Shown one piece after another: positions 18,803 to 26,667 of a DNA stretch of 64,000 nucleotides. The stretch spans positions 62,001-126,000 of the forward strand of contig NZ_NOYI01000011.1 in the NCBI RefSeq assembly GCF_002258785.1, in the 5' to 3' direction. Numbering within the stretch: the stretch's first letter is position 1; every line of letters begins with the position of its first letter. Origin of the DNA: Rhodococcus sp. 06-235-1A (GTDB lineage: Bacteria; Actinomycetota; Actinomycetes; Mycobacteriales; Mycobacteriaceae). A model generated the notes under the pieces. The model ran no database searches. It saw nothing but the letters and a program-made list of their open reading frames with translations, and had not been told where the DNA came from. The position numbers and the translations under genes are program-made.

Positions 18803-19558
18803 GTGAACGCGAAAGCTGGTCGGCCTGGAGTGGCCTTGGTGGATGTGGCAGTTTCTGATCCCAATGGTGCAAGTAAGTTCTACGGTGAACTGTTCGGGTG
18901 GGACTTCGACCCTGAGCTGTGGCCTAACGGATACCGGTACGCGCGCGTTGACGGTTCCGTCGTCGCCGGAATACGTCCCTTGAACGATCAGGAATCGGCT
19001 AAGTGGGATGTCTACTTCGGGGTCGATGATGTGGACGTCATCGCTGCAAAGGTTTCCGATCTGGGTGGGCAAGTAGTTTTCGGTCCTAACGACGCCGGTG
19101 ATGCAGGCAAGGTCGCGATCGGCCTGGACACCGCGTTCGGTGCTTTCGGTCTTTGGGAGGCAGGTGCTGGATGGGACTTCGTTCAGGGCCGTGACGACAC
19201 GCTGGTGTGGTCGGAATTGCTGACACCCGAAGCTTCGGTGGACGAATTCTATTCATCGCTGTTCGGCTTCGAGACCCATCAAATCGGAGAAGAGGCATTC
19301 GACTACACAGTCTGGACACTCGGCGGTGAGACCTCGGTCGGTCGGCTCAAGTCATCTGACGGAGAAAGCGCCTCTTGGACACCATATTTCGGCGTCGATT
19401 CTTCGGTTGGCACTGACAAGGTCGTTGCCCGGGCCTCCGAGCTAGGCGCGCAGGTCCTGTTCGGCCCCGCAGACATCCCGGCGGGACGTGTCGCGACTTT
19501 GCGAGATCCCTTCGGCGCACAGTTCTCTCTGGTCGACCTGTCCCGTTCGACTCGTTGA
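18803..19558 (+). CDS. Two-domain VOC protein (glyoxalase/bleomycin-resistance type)
   Basis: A 251-residue protein made of two VOC repeats: A-L-V-D-V-A-V-S-D-P near residue 12 with F-Y-G-E-L-F-G-W, then L-V-W-S-E-L-L-T-P-E with F-Y-S-S-L-F-G-F near residue 150. The arrangement resembles mycobacterial CFP30B/Rv0577-like proteins. GTG 18803 is preferred because AAGGGAG lies 8 bases upstream; GTG 18794 is possible. Such proteins detoxify or sequester small molecules, so a resistance role is possible. Confidence 0.8.
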   Translation: MNAKAGRPGVALVDVAVSDPNGASKFYGELFGWDFDPELWPNGYRYARVDGSVVAGIRPLNDQESAKWDVYFGVDDVDVIAAKVSDLGGQVVFGPNDAGDAGKVAIGLDTAFGAFGLWEAGAGWDFVQGRDDTLVWSELLTPEASVDEFYSSLFGFETHQIGEEAFDYTVWTLGGETSVGRLKSSDGESASWTPYFGVDSSVGTDKVVARASELGAQVLFGPADIPAGRVATLRDPFGAQFSLVDLSRSTR

Positions 19559-19574
19559 TCCGGTCGGCTCCCGT

Positions 19575-20408
19575 ATGAATACACCCGAACCCGTCCACGC
19601 CAGTGCTGCTCGTATGTATGACTATTACCTCGGGGGCACCCATAACTTCACAGTGGATCGTCAGCGTGCAGAGGAAGTCATCGCACTGTTGCCGATCACG
19701 CCGACGATCATGCGAGCCAATCGGCAGTTCTTAAGGCGAGCGGTCCGATTCTGCGCCGAGCAAGGGGTAGATCAATTCCTTGATCTCGGCGCGGGCATTC
19801 CGACCGAAGGCCCAGTGCACGAGGTCGTCGGTGAGGTGACGCCGGACTATCGGGTTCTGTACGTCGACAGTGAGGAAGCCGCAGCCGTCTACGGTAGGCA
19901 AATACTCGGCAGCGACCCGAGATGTGCATTTTTGCACGCGGACATCTGCGATATCGACGCAGTCCTGGACAGCCCCGAGGCCAACAAGGTTCTGGATCTT
20001 TCGCGACCAGTGGCAGTGCTGCTGTTCTCAGTGCTGCAGTTCGTTCCGGACGCCGCCGATCCGTGGGGCGTGGTTGCGGCCTATCGAGATCGACTGGCCG
20101 ACGGTAGCTATCTTGCGCTTTCCCATGCCACAGCCGAAGGCTTAGCGGCACAGTCCGGAGATGTCACCGCGGTCTATTCCAAGACCGACAACCCCATCCG
20201 GTATCGCAGCGACGACGCCGTTCGTGCCATGTTCGAAGGGTTCAACCTGGTCGAACCAGGGATGACCCGCATACCGGAATGGCGCATGCCCGGCAAAGAG
20301 TCGGATGAGCGGTACGTCGGAAAGGTTTTCGGCCTTGCCGGCGTCGGAGTCAAGGACGGCACCGCGTCCGGGGCAATGAGGGGAGCTAGAGGTAGAGTTC
20401 GCCGATGA
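19575..20408 (+). CDS. SAM-dependent methyltransferase, DUF574 family
   Basis: A 277-residue protein with the unmistakable actinobacterial S-adenosyl methyltransferase opening A-R-M-Y-D-Y-Y-L-G-G-T-H-N-F-T-V-D and SAM-binding region F-L-D-L-G-A-G-I-P-T. DUF574 proteins are common in Streptomyces and Rhodococcus, usually with unknown substrates. It lies 16 bases after the VOC gene and overlaps the TetR gene (ATGA), so all are probably transcribed together. Confidence 0.88.
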   Translation: MNTPEPVHASAARMYDYYLGGTHNFTVDRQRAEEVIALLPITPTIMRANRQFLRRAVRFCAEQGVDQFLDLGAGIPTEGPVHEVVGEVTPDYRVLYVDSEEAAAVYGRQILGSDPRCAFLHADICDIDAVLDSPEANKVLDLSRPVAVLLFSVLQFVPDAADPWGVVAAYRDRLADGSYLALSHATAEGLAAQSGDVTAVYSKTDNPIRYRSDDAVRAMFEGFNLVEPGMTRIPEWRMPGKESDERYVGKVFGLAGVGVKDGTASGAMRGARGRVRR

Positions 20409-21013
20409 CTTTTGCTCATACTCGGCGACGACGTGCAGGTGGCGAACGCAGGCAAGCAGTTCTCAGGAACGTAATCGAGGTCCTTGCTGAGCGGGGCTAT
20501 TACAACACCCGCTTCCGAGACGTCGCGGATGCTAGCGGGGTTGCTATCAGCACGCTGCAAGGCTACTTCGGATCACGGGAAGACATGCTCGTCGAGGCTC
20601 TACAGGCGGCGACCGAGGGCGAGGTCACCGAGATGCGTCGAGCCAGTGAAAGCACCGAGGACCTATGGCAGCAAGTGGTGCTGCTGGTTGATCGTGGCAT
20701 CAACACCCCAACGCCGGTATGGCGAATGCTTATGGAATTCTGGACCGCCGCCGCGCATGACGACGAGCTGCGGGCCGACAGCATTGGCCTACAGGCACGG
20801 TACCGGGAACCCTTCGAAACAACACTGCAACTCGGTGTCGACAACGGTGTGTTCCATCCAAAGCACGACATCAGTTCCGTCATCGACTTGGTGGTGGCCT
20901 CGCTCGATGGCCTCTGTTTTCCGCGGGTGCTGCAACAGCCGTATCCGCAGATGGACGGTTTTCGGGCCGTACTTCTCGATCAGCTCGCAATTACATTAGG
21001 GGTACAGACGTGA
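20405..21013 (+). CDS. TetR-family transcriptional regulator
   Basis: A 202-residue regulator. The N-terminal helix-turn-helix covers about residues 15-60 (V-L-A-E-R-G-Y-Y-N-T-R-F-R-D-V-A, then I-S-T-L-Q-G-Y-F-G-S-R-E-D-M). ATG 20405 overlaps the methyltransferase stop. It is followed by an NmrA-like oxidoreductase with GTGA overlap, a common regulator/target arrangement. The 13-bp repeats at 18634 are a candidate binding site, though TetR proteins usually bind palindromes. Confidence 0.9.
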   Translation: MTFAHTRRRRAGGERRQAVLRNVIEVLAERGYYNTRFRDVADASGVAISTLQGYFGSREDMLVEALQAATEGEVTEMRRASESTEDLWQQVVLLVDRGINTPTPVWRMLMEFWTAAAHDDELRADSIGLQARYREPFETTLQLGVDNGVFHPKHDISSVIDLVVASLDGLCFPRVLQQPYPQMDGFRAVLLDQLAITLGVQT

Positions 21014-21852
21014 CAGTTCTGGTAACCGGCGCGACAGGAAAAGTGGGGTCGCAGGTACTCGCCGAACTCGGCCGCCGCGACGTGGAGGCGCGGGCGGCCA
21101 GCCGCAGTTCCTGCCCTCCGTTCGATTGGCAGAATCCGCACGGTTGGGAGGAGGCACTTCTCGGCATCGACAAAGTATTCATTGTCCTTCCCGGCGGCGA
21201 CGACGGCCATCGTTCTGTTCGCGGTTTGGGCGACGGCGCAGTCAGATTCCTGGACGTACTTGAACGATCGAGTGTCAAGCGCGTTGTCCTCATGACCGCT
21301 CTGGGGATGGAGCATGCGCCAGAAACTGTTGATCAGCGCCGACTGGAACTGCGAGTGCAGGCATCGTCTCTCGACTGGACGATCGTGCGCCCGAACTGGT
21401 TCCACCAGAACGTGACGGAGGGGCCCTTGCAAGATATCGCCGCCGCAGGGGCTGGAACACTTCGGCTTCCAGTTGCTCAGGCCGCGGTCAGCTTCGTCGA
21501 TACCCGCGACATCGCGGCGGTAGTGACCGAGGCTCTCATCGTAGACGGCCACGCGGGCAACGAGTATGCGTTGACCGGGCCAGATTCGCTCACCTTCCAT
21601 GAGTTAGCTGCTTTGACTGCCGGTACCGGTATCGGCGTGGAAAGCTACGAAGCGGTGTCGGACTCAGAGTTCAAACGATTTGCCCTGGAACTGAGTTGGG
21701 ACGCCGAGTACATCGACACGTTGCTCGGTCTGTTCTCGACTATCGCGAACGGATACGCGGCATCGACGACGACCGATGTTGCCGACGTATTAGGAAGGTC
21801 CGCACGTACATTCGCGGATTTTGCCGGGGTCGGCGCAGTCCGGTCGCAATGA
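21010..21852 (+). CDS. NmrA-like NAD(P)-binding oxidoreductase (atypical SDR)
   Basis: A 280-residue protein with the atypical SDR dinucleotide motif V-L-V-T-G-A-T-G-K-V-G-S at the N-terminus and V-R-P-N-W-F-H-Q-N in the middle, as in NmrA/QorB-type quinone reductases. It lacks the classical Y-x-x-x-K catalytic pair. The GTG start overlaps the TetR stop. QorB-like proteins sense redox state or reduce quinones, which would fit defence against a quinone-type product, but this is only suggestive. Confidence 0.85.
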   Translation: MTVLVTGATGKVGSQVLAELGRRDVEARAASRSSCPPFDWQNPHGWEEALLGIDKVFIVLPGGDDGHRSVRGLGDGAVRFLDVLERSSVKRVVLMTALGMEHAPETVDQRRLELRVQASSLDWTIVRPNWFHQNVTEGPLQDIAAAGAGTLRLPVAQAAVSFVDTRDIAAVVTEALIVDGHAGNEYALTGPDSLTFHELAALTAGTGIGVESYEAVSDSEFKRFALELSWDAEYIDTLLGLFSTIANGYAASTTTDVADVLGRSARTFADFAGVGAVRSQ

Positions 21853-22442
21853 TTTTCACCGATCGTGTCGCCCGTGGAATTGCATCAGGAAAGGTCACTC
21901 GTGTGTTCCGACGCTGGGCCGCCCCGAGAGTACGCGTAGGCACCAAACTTCACACCAAAGCCGGGGTTGTCGAGATTGTCAGTGTAGATCGGGTCGATAC
22001 AAAAGATATTTCGGACGATGACGCTCGCGCGGCAGGAGAACAGAGTCTGGCCGCACTCTCGGCGACTCTTCGCGGTACGGAACTAGACCCCGTGTTTCGA
22101 ATCGAAGTTCGCTACACGGGCCCCGACGAGCGCATTGAATTGAGCGATCGCGCAGACCTGTCCGAACTGGAGGTTGGTGAAATCTCGTCGGCATTGGAGC
22201 GTCTGGATCGGGCAAGTCGGCGTGGAGCTTGGACGACCGCAGTGCTGGTAGCTGTCGCTGATAACCAAGGATGCAGAGCAGCTGAATTGGCGACTCTACT
22301 TGGCCGAGAAAAAGAGTCGCTGAAACTCGACGTCCGCAAGCTGAAGAACCTTGGTCTGACACGCAGCCTGGATGTTGGTTACGAGATTTCATCGAGAGGA
22401 GCCACGTATCTGCGGACTATTCGTTCCCGATCACCGGCGTAG
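21849..22442 (+). CDS. ASCH-like domain plus winged-helix protein
   Basis: A 197-residue protein. The N-terminal ~100 residues (M-I-F-T-D-R-V-A-R-G-I-A-S-G-K-V-T-R-V-F-R-R-W, then V-R-V-G-T-K-L-H-T) resemble an ASCH/PUA-like RNA-binding domain. The C-terminal ~70 residues (D-N-Q-G-C-R-A-A-E-L-A-T-L-L-G, then L-K-L-D-V-R-K-L-K-N-L-G-L) form a MarR-like winged helix. ATG 21849 overlaps the previous stop (ATGA). The combination suggests a nucleic-acid-binding regulator. No function is assigned. Confidence 0.65.
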   Translation: MIFTDRVARGIASGKVTRVFRRWAAPRVRVGTKLHTKAGVVEIVSVDRVDTKDISDDDARAAGEQSLAALSATLRGTELDPVFRIEVRYTGPDERIELSDRADLSELEVGEISSALERLDRASRRGAWTTAVLVAVADNQGCRAAELATLLGREKESLKLDVRKLKNLGLTRSLDVGYEISSRGATYLRTIRSRSPA

Positions 22443-22853
22443 ACGTTTGCCCGATCGATTGTTGTACATTGATTGGTTGATCTCTAAAGCGAACTGCACA
22501 AGCGTTAGTGTGGGAAGTGTGAGTAATCGATGCTGACGACTCAGCAAGCATGCAATGCGCGCAAGAAGACGACGCCCAGCCAGCGATGTCCGGAATGCTC
22601 TGTAATCAGCAGCATTGGCTCTTATTTGCCATGGGTCGATCTCTAAGACTTCCGATCTCTCGTCCGAACACGAGATGAGCGGCGATACCGGTGCGCTGAC
22701 TACCCATCGATCGAGTCAAGCCGCCGGGCTGTTGTGTGGAACAGGCTGAGGGGTTTTCTGCCGGTCCAGACGTGGTTCTGTGCGACCGAGGCCTTCATGC
22801 AAGAGTTCCGGCCATGTGGCAATACACCTGACAGGAGGGGATCGGGCGTCCCT
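22443..22853. other. Intergenic region with a short Cys-containing ORF
   Basis: Base composition is less GC-rich than the neighbouring genes, and the stretch separates the biosynthesis-associated genes from the plasmid-like part. The only thing noted is a 38-codon plus-strand ORF at 22530-22646 with a CPEC motif and a W-containing C-terminus (Y-L-P-W-V-D-L). A GGGAAG lies 12 bases upstream of its ATG. There are two GATCTCTAA copies. I see no clear promoter or hairpin. Confidence 0.3.
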
Positions 22854-24464
22854 TCAGAGGTCCTCCTCGATCGCGATTCGAAACTTTCCGCTGAACCCTG
22901 AGCCTGTTCTTCCGACGTCGAACGTCCAGTCACCGGCGTCGCTGCGTGCCAGCTGTTGCACTCCGTTGGCCGTGTTGTCGGCGAGAAGTTCCAGCTCGGC
23001 CTCGGACTGCGGGTCGTTGCTGCCGAGAAACCGTTCACCGGTGTGCACGAACACGGCCGGTCCATCAGCGCGAGGGAACACCTGTACGTAATACTGCTTT
23101 CGGAAGATCACGTTGTCGGAGAACCCTACGCCGTAGCTGTCTCTCTCGCCGACGTACACGTCGAGGCGGAAGACCAGTCCGAGTGCGTCCGGATCAGGTT
23201 TGTCGTCTTGGTCGACCCAGCCTTCCCAGACCAACCGCTTCGGGCCAGCCCATCCCGTGGTGTGATCGCCGGCATCGCCCAGTGACTTTTCGAGTTCACT
23301 CTTTAGGTCGGGTGGCCCGCCCAGCAGGTCCGGACGGTCGAATGGGCCGTAGCAGTTCTCCGCCTCCGGGCTTTGGTGAAACAGCTCGAAGTCCACGTAC
23401 CGCGGTTTGATTGTCACCCCGAAGTAGAACTCACTTTTTCCGAAACAGTCCTGTCCCCGCTCGATATTTGCCTCGTCGAGCCAGAGCTGGATGTGATGCG
23501 ACCCGTGCAGGAACCGCATAGCGATCTCGTAGGATTCCCTGCACGTCACCAGTGAGTCCACCCCGCCGTGGCATTTGTGTACGAAGGTGCGGGGCGCGCC
23601 GGGAAGCTGCGCGGCGGACTGTTTGACGAGCCCATCGCTGCGGTTCGTGCTGAGTGAACCTCCGTCGAACAGGGTGGACAGCCGATTCGCCATGGAAGCT
23701 CCGCTCGCGCCGTAGGTGCGGTAGTTGGTGCCGACCACGGTCAGGATCCGCCGGGCAGGAAATGCGTCTAAGACCTTCAAGAACCTTGTGCTCGACGGTG
23801 AGAACGAGGCCAGTTCGTCGCTTGCGTCGCGCGCGCCCGGCAGCAAATCGAGCAACCAGCGGGGCACGCGTTGAAACGCAATCCCGCGGTGCGGTGTGCC
23901 GAGGGTGACGATGCGATGCACCAGGTCCTGTGACGTGTCTTTACCCATCGCTATCAGGGCCTCCCGCAGAACCAGCCCACCCATGCTGTGGGCGATGACG
24001 TCGACGCCGTCGAACTTCTGGTTGTGCTGTTCTGACGATCGTTGAATCAGGGAAATGAGGCGGGCCAGCCCGTCAGCGTATCGGGCCAGGGTCCGCGGTG
24101 AGAGGTCGTAAAATCGGTACACCCAGATCGTCCCCGAAGTGGCCTCGTTGAGAACGCGCGCGGCCGTGCGCGGATCGATGACAACGGTGCCACGTACGTC
24201 CGAGGGGGGGTGTCCGCCCGTGTCGGCGGGTGCGTCGACATCCTGCGCGTAGTAGCCCACAACGTTCGTTGCGTCCGTGTAGCGGTACCTTTTCGATTTC
24301 AGTGCGCGGAGCAGGAACCCCTCGTAGATGTAATTGTCACCACGCTTGGTGGGGTAGACCGTGCCGTCGTTGTATCCCTGATACGCACTACGCTGCTCAT
24401 CGGCGACATCAACCCCGCCGAACCCCCTGATCAGGATCAACGGTCGGCATTCCATTTCGCCCAT
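22854..24464 (-). CDS. Alpha/beta hydrolase (PGAP1/lipase-like) with long C-terminal region
   Basis: A 536-residue protein. P-L-I-L-I-R-G-F-G-G near the N-terminus is the oxyanion region and A-H-S-M-G-G-L-V-L-R is the serine nucleophile elbow, as in PGAP1-like lipases and esterases. After about residue 330 the sequence changes to a beta-rich domain of unknown type. No signal peptide is visible. ATG 24464 is chosen because GGAGG lies 5 bases upstream; the longer reading from 24500 lacks support. The gene stands alone between the two gene blocks. Confidence 0.75.
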   Translation of the reverse strand: MGEMECRPLILIRGFGGVDVADEQRSAYQGYNDGTVYPTKRGDNYIYEGFLLRALKSKRYRYTDATNVVGYYAQDVDAPADTGGHPPSDVRGTVVIDPRTAARVLNEATSGTIWVYRFYDLSPRTLARYADGLARLISLIQRSSEQHNQKFDGVDVIAHSMGGLVLREALIAMGKDTSQDLVHRIVTLGTPHRGIAFQRVPRWLLDLLPGARDASDELASFSPSSTRFLKVLDAFPARRILTVVGTNYRTYGASGASMANRLSTLFDGGSLSTNRSDGLVKQSAAQLPGAPRTFVHKCHGGVDSLVTCRESYEIAMRFLHGSHHIQLWLDEANIERGQDCFGKSEFYFGVTIKPRYVDFELFHQSPEAENCYGPFDRPDLLGGPPDLKSELEKSLGDAGDHTTGWAGPKRLVWEGWVDQDDKPDPDALGLVFRLDVYVGERDSYGVGFSDNVIFRKQYYVQVFPRADGPAVFVHTGERFLGSNDPQSEAELELLADNTANGVQQLARSDAGDWTFDVGRTGSGFSGKFRIAIEEDL

Positions 24465-24695
24465 CTGAACCTCCACGAGTGTTCGTCGCAGCAGGCACAT
24501 GCCCCGCTGTAACTCGTCGTCCTCGACTCAGACCGACGGGTAAAGATACTGGGTGCAACTGCGAACCCGCTGAGCTGATCGTTGCGACCAGGCCGCTTCT
24601 GATGGTCCTCGTGTTGGGGGGCGATGTCACTGGTAGTTAGGGCTGACAACCGTCTGAATGACAGACGAGTTGGCCTGCGGATGAGATTCGAGCTG

Positions 24696-24724
24696 TTCGT
24701 GGTGTCCGGTCCTGCCGCTAATGT
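24696..24724 (+). promoter_or_regulatory. Promoter with conserved GTGTCCGG spacer (copy A)
   Basis: TTCGTG (24696-24701), a 17-base spacer starting GTGTCCGGTC, and TAATGT (24719-24724). The same layout, with nearly identical spacer, precedes the parA-like gene and csf1. It would drive the small ORF and the DnaQ-like gene that follow. The conserved spacer is probably an operator. Confidence 0.6.
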
Positions 24725-24778
24725 GCATCGACAGAGACAGCCAACAGGGGCTTGGCCTCTCGGTGGGGATGAATGGTC

Positions 24779-24943
24779 ATGCGAGACAAGAGCGGTGGAG
24801 ATGTGAACGTTGACGGAAGCGGGGACGTTGCGGGACACGTCGTGAGCAGGTTCGCCGCGGTGATGACCGAGTTCGATGTTGATTCTGCCGGCGTGGGTGT
24901 GCCGTGTATCGATTCGGTGTGGCAGGGGGAGTTGCGGGGATGA
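24779..24943 (+). CDS. Small 54-aa protein coupled to the exonuclease gene
   Basis: ATG 24779 opens a 54-codon frame that ends in ATGA, overlapping the start of the next gene at 24940. A GGTGGGGAT stretch lies about 10 bases upstream, and the promoter copy A lies before it. Sequence is acidic and Gly/Val-rich with no known motif. The coupling supports a real gene; the function is unknown. Confidence 0.5.
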   Translation: MRDKSGGDVNVDGSGDVAGHVVSRFAAVMTEFDVDSAGVGVPCIDSVWQGELRG

Positions 24944-25512
24944 GGGGCCGGCAGCTCGTCGTTGTCGACGTCCACACCACGGGGCCGTCGTTCGAGGCTC
25001 ACGAGGTGTTCGAGCTCGCCGCGATCGACGGTGCATCCGGGAGGGTGTGGGATCTCGCGCTGCCTTTGACATCGGTGCAGCTCGAACGGGCAGATCCTAC
25101 GTTTTTGCAGCTCAGCGGCTACCACCGCCGACGACTGGGGGAAAAGGCGCAGCATGACGCGTCGACCGTCGAATCGGAGCTCGCGGCGCTCAGTGATGCG
25201 TTGGCTGGAAACACGCTCGGCGGTGCGGATCCGGAGATACATGCGGCATTTTTGAGCAAGGTCTTTCACCGGCATGGTGTCCGGTCGTGTTGGCACCATC
25301 TGCCCGTAGATATCGCGGCGTTGACCGCAGGTGCCCATGGGATCCCCGCGACCAACATTCCGCGTCTTGAGGTGTGCTGCGAATTGTGGGATGTGCAGCT
25401 CGCGGAATTTCCTTCGGCGCTGGATCGGGCGCACGCTGTCGCCGGTTGTTTCGCTGCGTTCGACCGCAGCAGTGGGCGGGAGTCCCTGCTAACAGCTTTG
25501 GGGCGTCGTTGA
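24940..25512 (+). CDS. DnaQ-like exonuclease-fold protein with altered active site
   Basis: A 190-residue protein. L-V-V-V-D-V-H-T-T-G-P matches the first motif of DEDDh exonucleases (usually D-x-E-T-T-G), but Glu is replaced by His. W-H-H-L-P-V-D-I-A-A-L fits the second motif, and D-R-A-H-A-V-A-G-C-F-A-A-F-D fits the last H-x(4)-D motif. Similar proteins occur on actinobacterial phages and plasmids. With the catalytic Glu missing it may bind nucleic acid without cleaving, or use the His. ATG 24940 is preferred over GTG 24904. Confidence 0.7.
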   Translation: MRGRQLVVVDVHTTGPSFEAHEVFELAAIDGASGRVWDLALPLTSVQLERADPTFLQLSGYHRRRLGEKAQHDASTVESELAALSDALAGNTLGGADPEIHAAFLSKVFHRHGVRSCWHHLPVDIAALTAGAHGIPATNIPRLEVCCELWDVQLAEFPSALDRAHAVAGCFAAFDRSSGRESLLTALGRR

Positions 25513-25620
25513 GGATCCCAGTCTGTCGGTGTAGCTGTGTGTCGACCACACCGGTGCCGGAGCGCTTTACTCATCTTCGTGGGACGCCCTACGACGTCCC
25601 CTGGGTCATTCAGCTGGGCT

Positions 25621-25947
25621 TCACTTTGTTTCCCACCACACGACATGGCGACCACGCTGGAAGTCGATCTTGCGTGGGTAGGAGCAGTCGGCTACCGACA
25701 CCTGCCCGGCCTTCACCCACTGACCGTAGGCGGTGCCCACATAGATTCCGTTCCAGGCGCACGCTGCGCCTGCTCGTTGGTAGCCAGACCCGCCTGAGCA
25801 TTGTGCGTAGGCGCGATTGTCAGTGGCGGCCCAGACGGTGCATCCCGTGACAGCGTCGGCGGCCGGGGCGAGGACAACTGAACTGCCCGCGGCGGCCGCA
25901 GTGAACGCAAGCACTGCAACTGCGCGACGCAATTTCTTCAATGGCAT
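25621..25947 (-). CDS. Small secreted protein with four cysteines
   Basis: A 108-residue protein with a typical Sec signal peptide (P-L-K-K-L-R-R, a hydrophobic core, cleavage near A-D-A) and a mature part of about 75 residues with four Cys, likely two disulfides. ATG 25947 follows GAGAGGCGAG; an extension to 25986 is unlikely. No family recognised. It is convergent with the exonuclease gene. Confidence 0.7.
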   Translation of the reverse strand: MPLKKLRRAVAVLAFTAAAAGSSVVLAPAADAVTGCTVWAATDNRAYAQCSGGSGYQRAGAACAWNGIYVGTAYGQWVKAGQVSVADCSYPRKIDFQRGRHVVWWETK

Positions 25948-26079
25948 AGCTCGCCTCTCAAAGTGATCAGTGAAACTCAATAACACTGCAGGAGGCGATG
26001 ATTTGTCGAGCGTTCAAACGTAGTAATCAACACTCGTTTATGAGTAGAAGTGTTTTTCTGCCTGCCAGAAGAAGCCCCG

Positions 26080-26628
26080 TCATCGGGCCGTGGTTTCGAG
26101 GTCTCTCCAGAGGTCTTCGCAGATGCGGGGGGCGGTGAGATCGGTGATTGCGGCGAGGTAGACGTTGGCGCGGTGTCCGCGGTGAGCGAGGACGGACAGT
26201 AGTTGGAGACTGCGCAGGCAGGTGAGGCGGAGGGTGTCTACGACGTCTTCGAGGGAGTCGATGACGAGGTATGCGGGGGTGAAGTCGCGGGTTGTGGCTT
26301 GACCGTTGTCGATCAGAGTTTTGCGTTGGGTTGTGAATCGCCAAACGAAATCCATGACGTCGACAGGGTCAGGGGCGGTGTCCGCGTCCGCGGTAATCAA
26401 GAACGTAGGGGTTCTGGACGGGCCCGTGATTATCCATACGTGCGGGGAGTGGCCGCTGAGGGTGTCGGCGAGGGTGTGTGCGAGGTGCGTCGACGCCGCG
26501 GGATCGGCGTCCAGGAGGAGATGGCCGTCGCGCTGGGGGTGCCAGGTTTTGGTACCCCCAGCGTCGTATGGCTCGATGCGGACAGCGATGTCGGGGTCAG
26601 TGTCGGGGTCGTCCAGCTCTGTCAGCAT
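26080..26628 (-). CDS. Hypothetical protein with possible degenerate FtsK/RecA-like fold
   Basis: A 182-residue protein. It has strand-like H-V-W-I-I-T-G-P-S-R-T near residue 63 and a Walker-B-like P-A-Y-L-V-I-D-S near residue 118, but no Walker A lysine loop. It resembles ATPase-fold proteins that have lost nucleotide binding. It is the last gene of a three-gene minus-strand set with the cutinase and the sigma-like gene. Function unknown. Confidence 0.5.
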   Translation of the reverse strand: MLTELDDPDTDPDIAVRIEPYDAGGTKTWHPQRDGHLLLDADPAASTHLAHTLADTLSGHSPHVWIITGPSRTPTFLITADADTAPDPVDVMDFVWRFTTQRKTLIDNGQATTRDFTPAYLVIDSLEDVVDTLRLTCLRSLQLLSVLAHRGHRANVYLAAITDLTAPRICEDLWRDLETTAR

Positions 26629-26667
26629 CGTGGTGGTTCCTTGTGTTCGCGTAGTGAGGTGGGTCGG

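Noticed and set aside
18584..19072. N-terminal extension of the O-methyltransferase to 19072
   Set aside because: It would cross the divergent promoter and the VOC gene on the other strand; the methyltransferase family starts near 18583.
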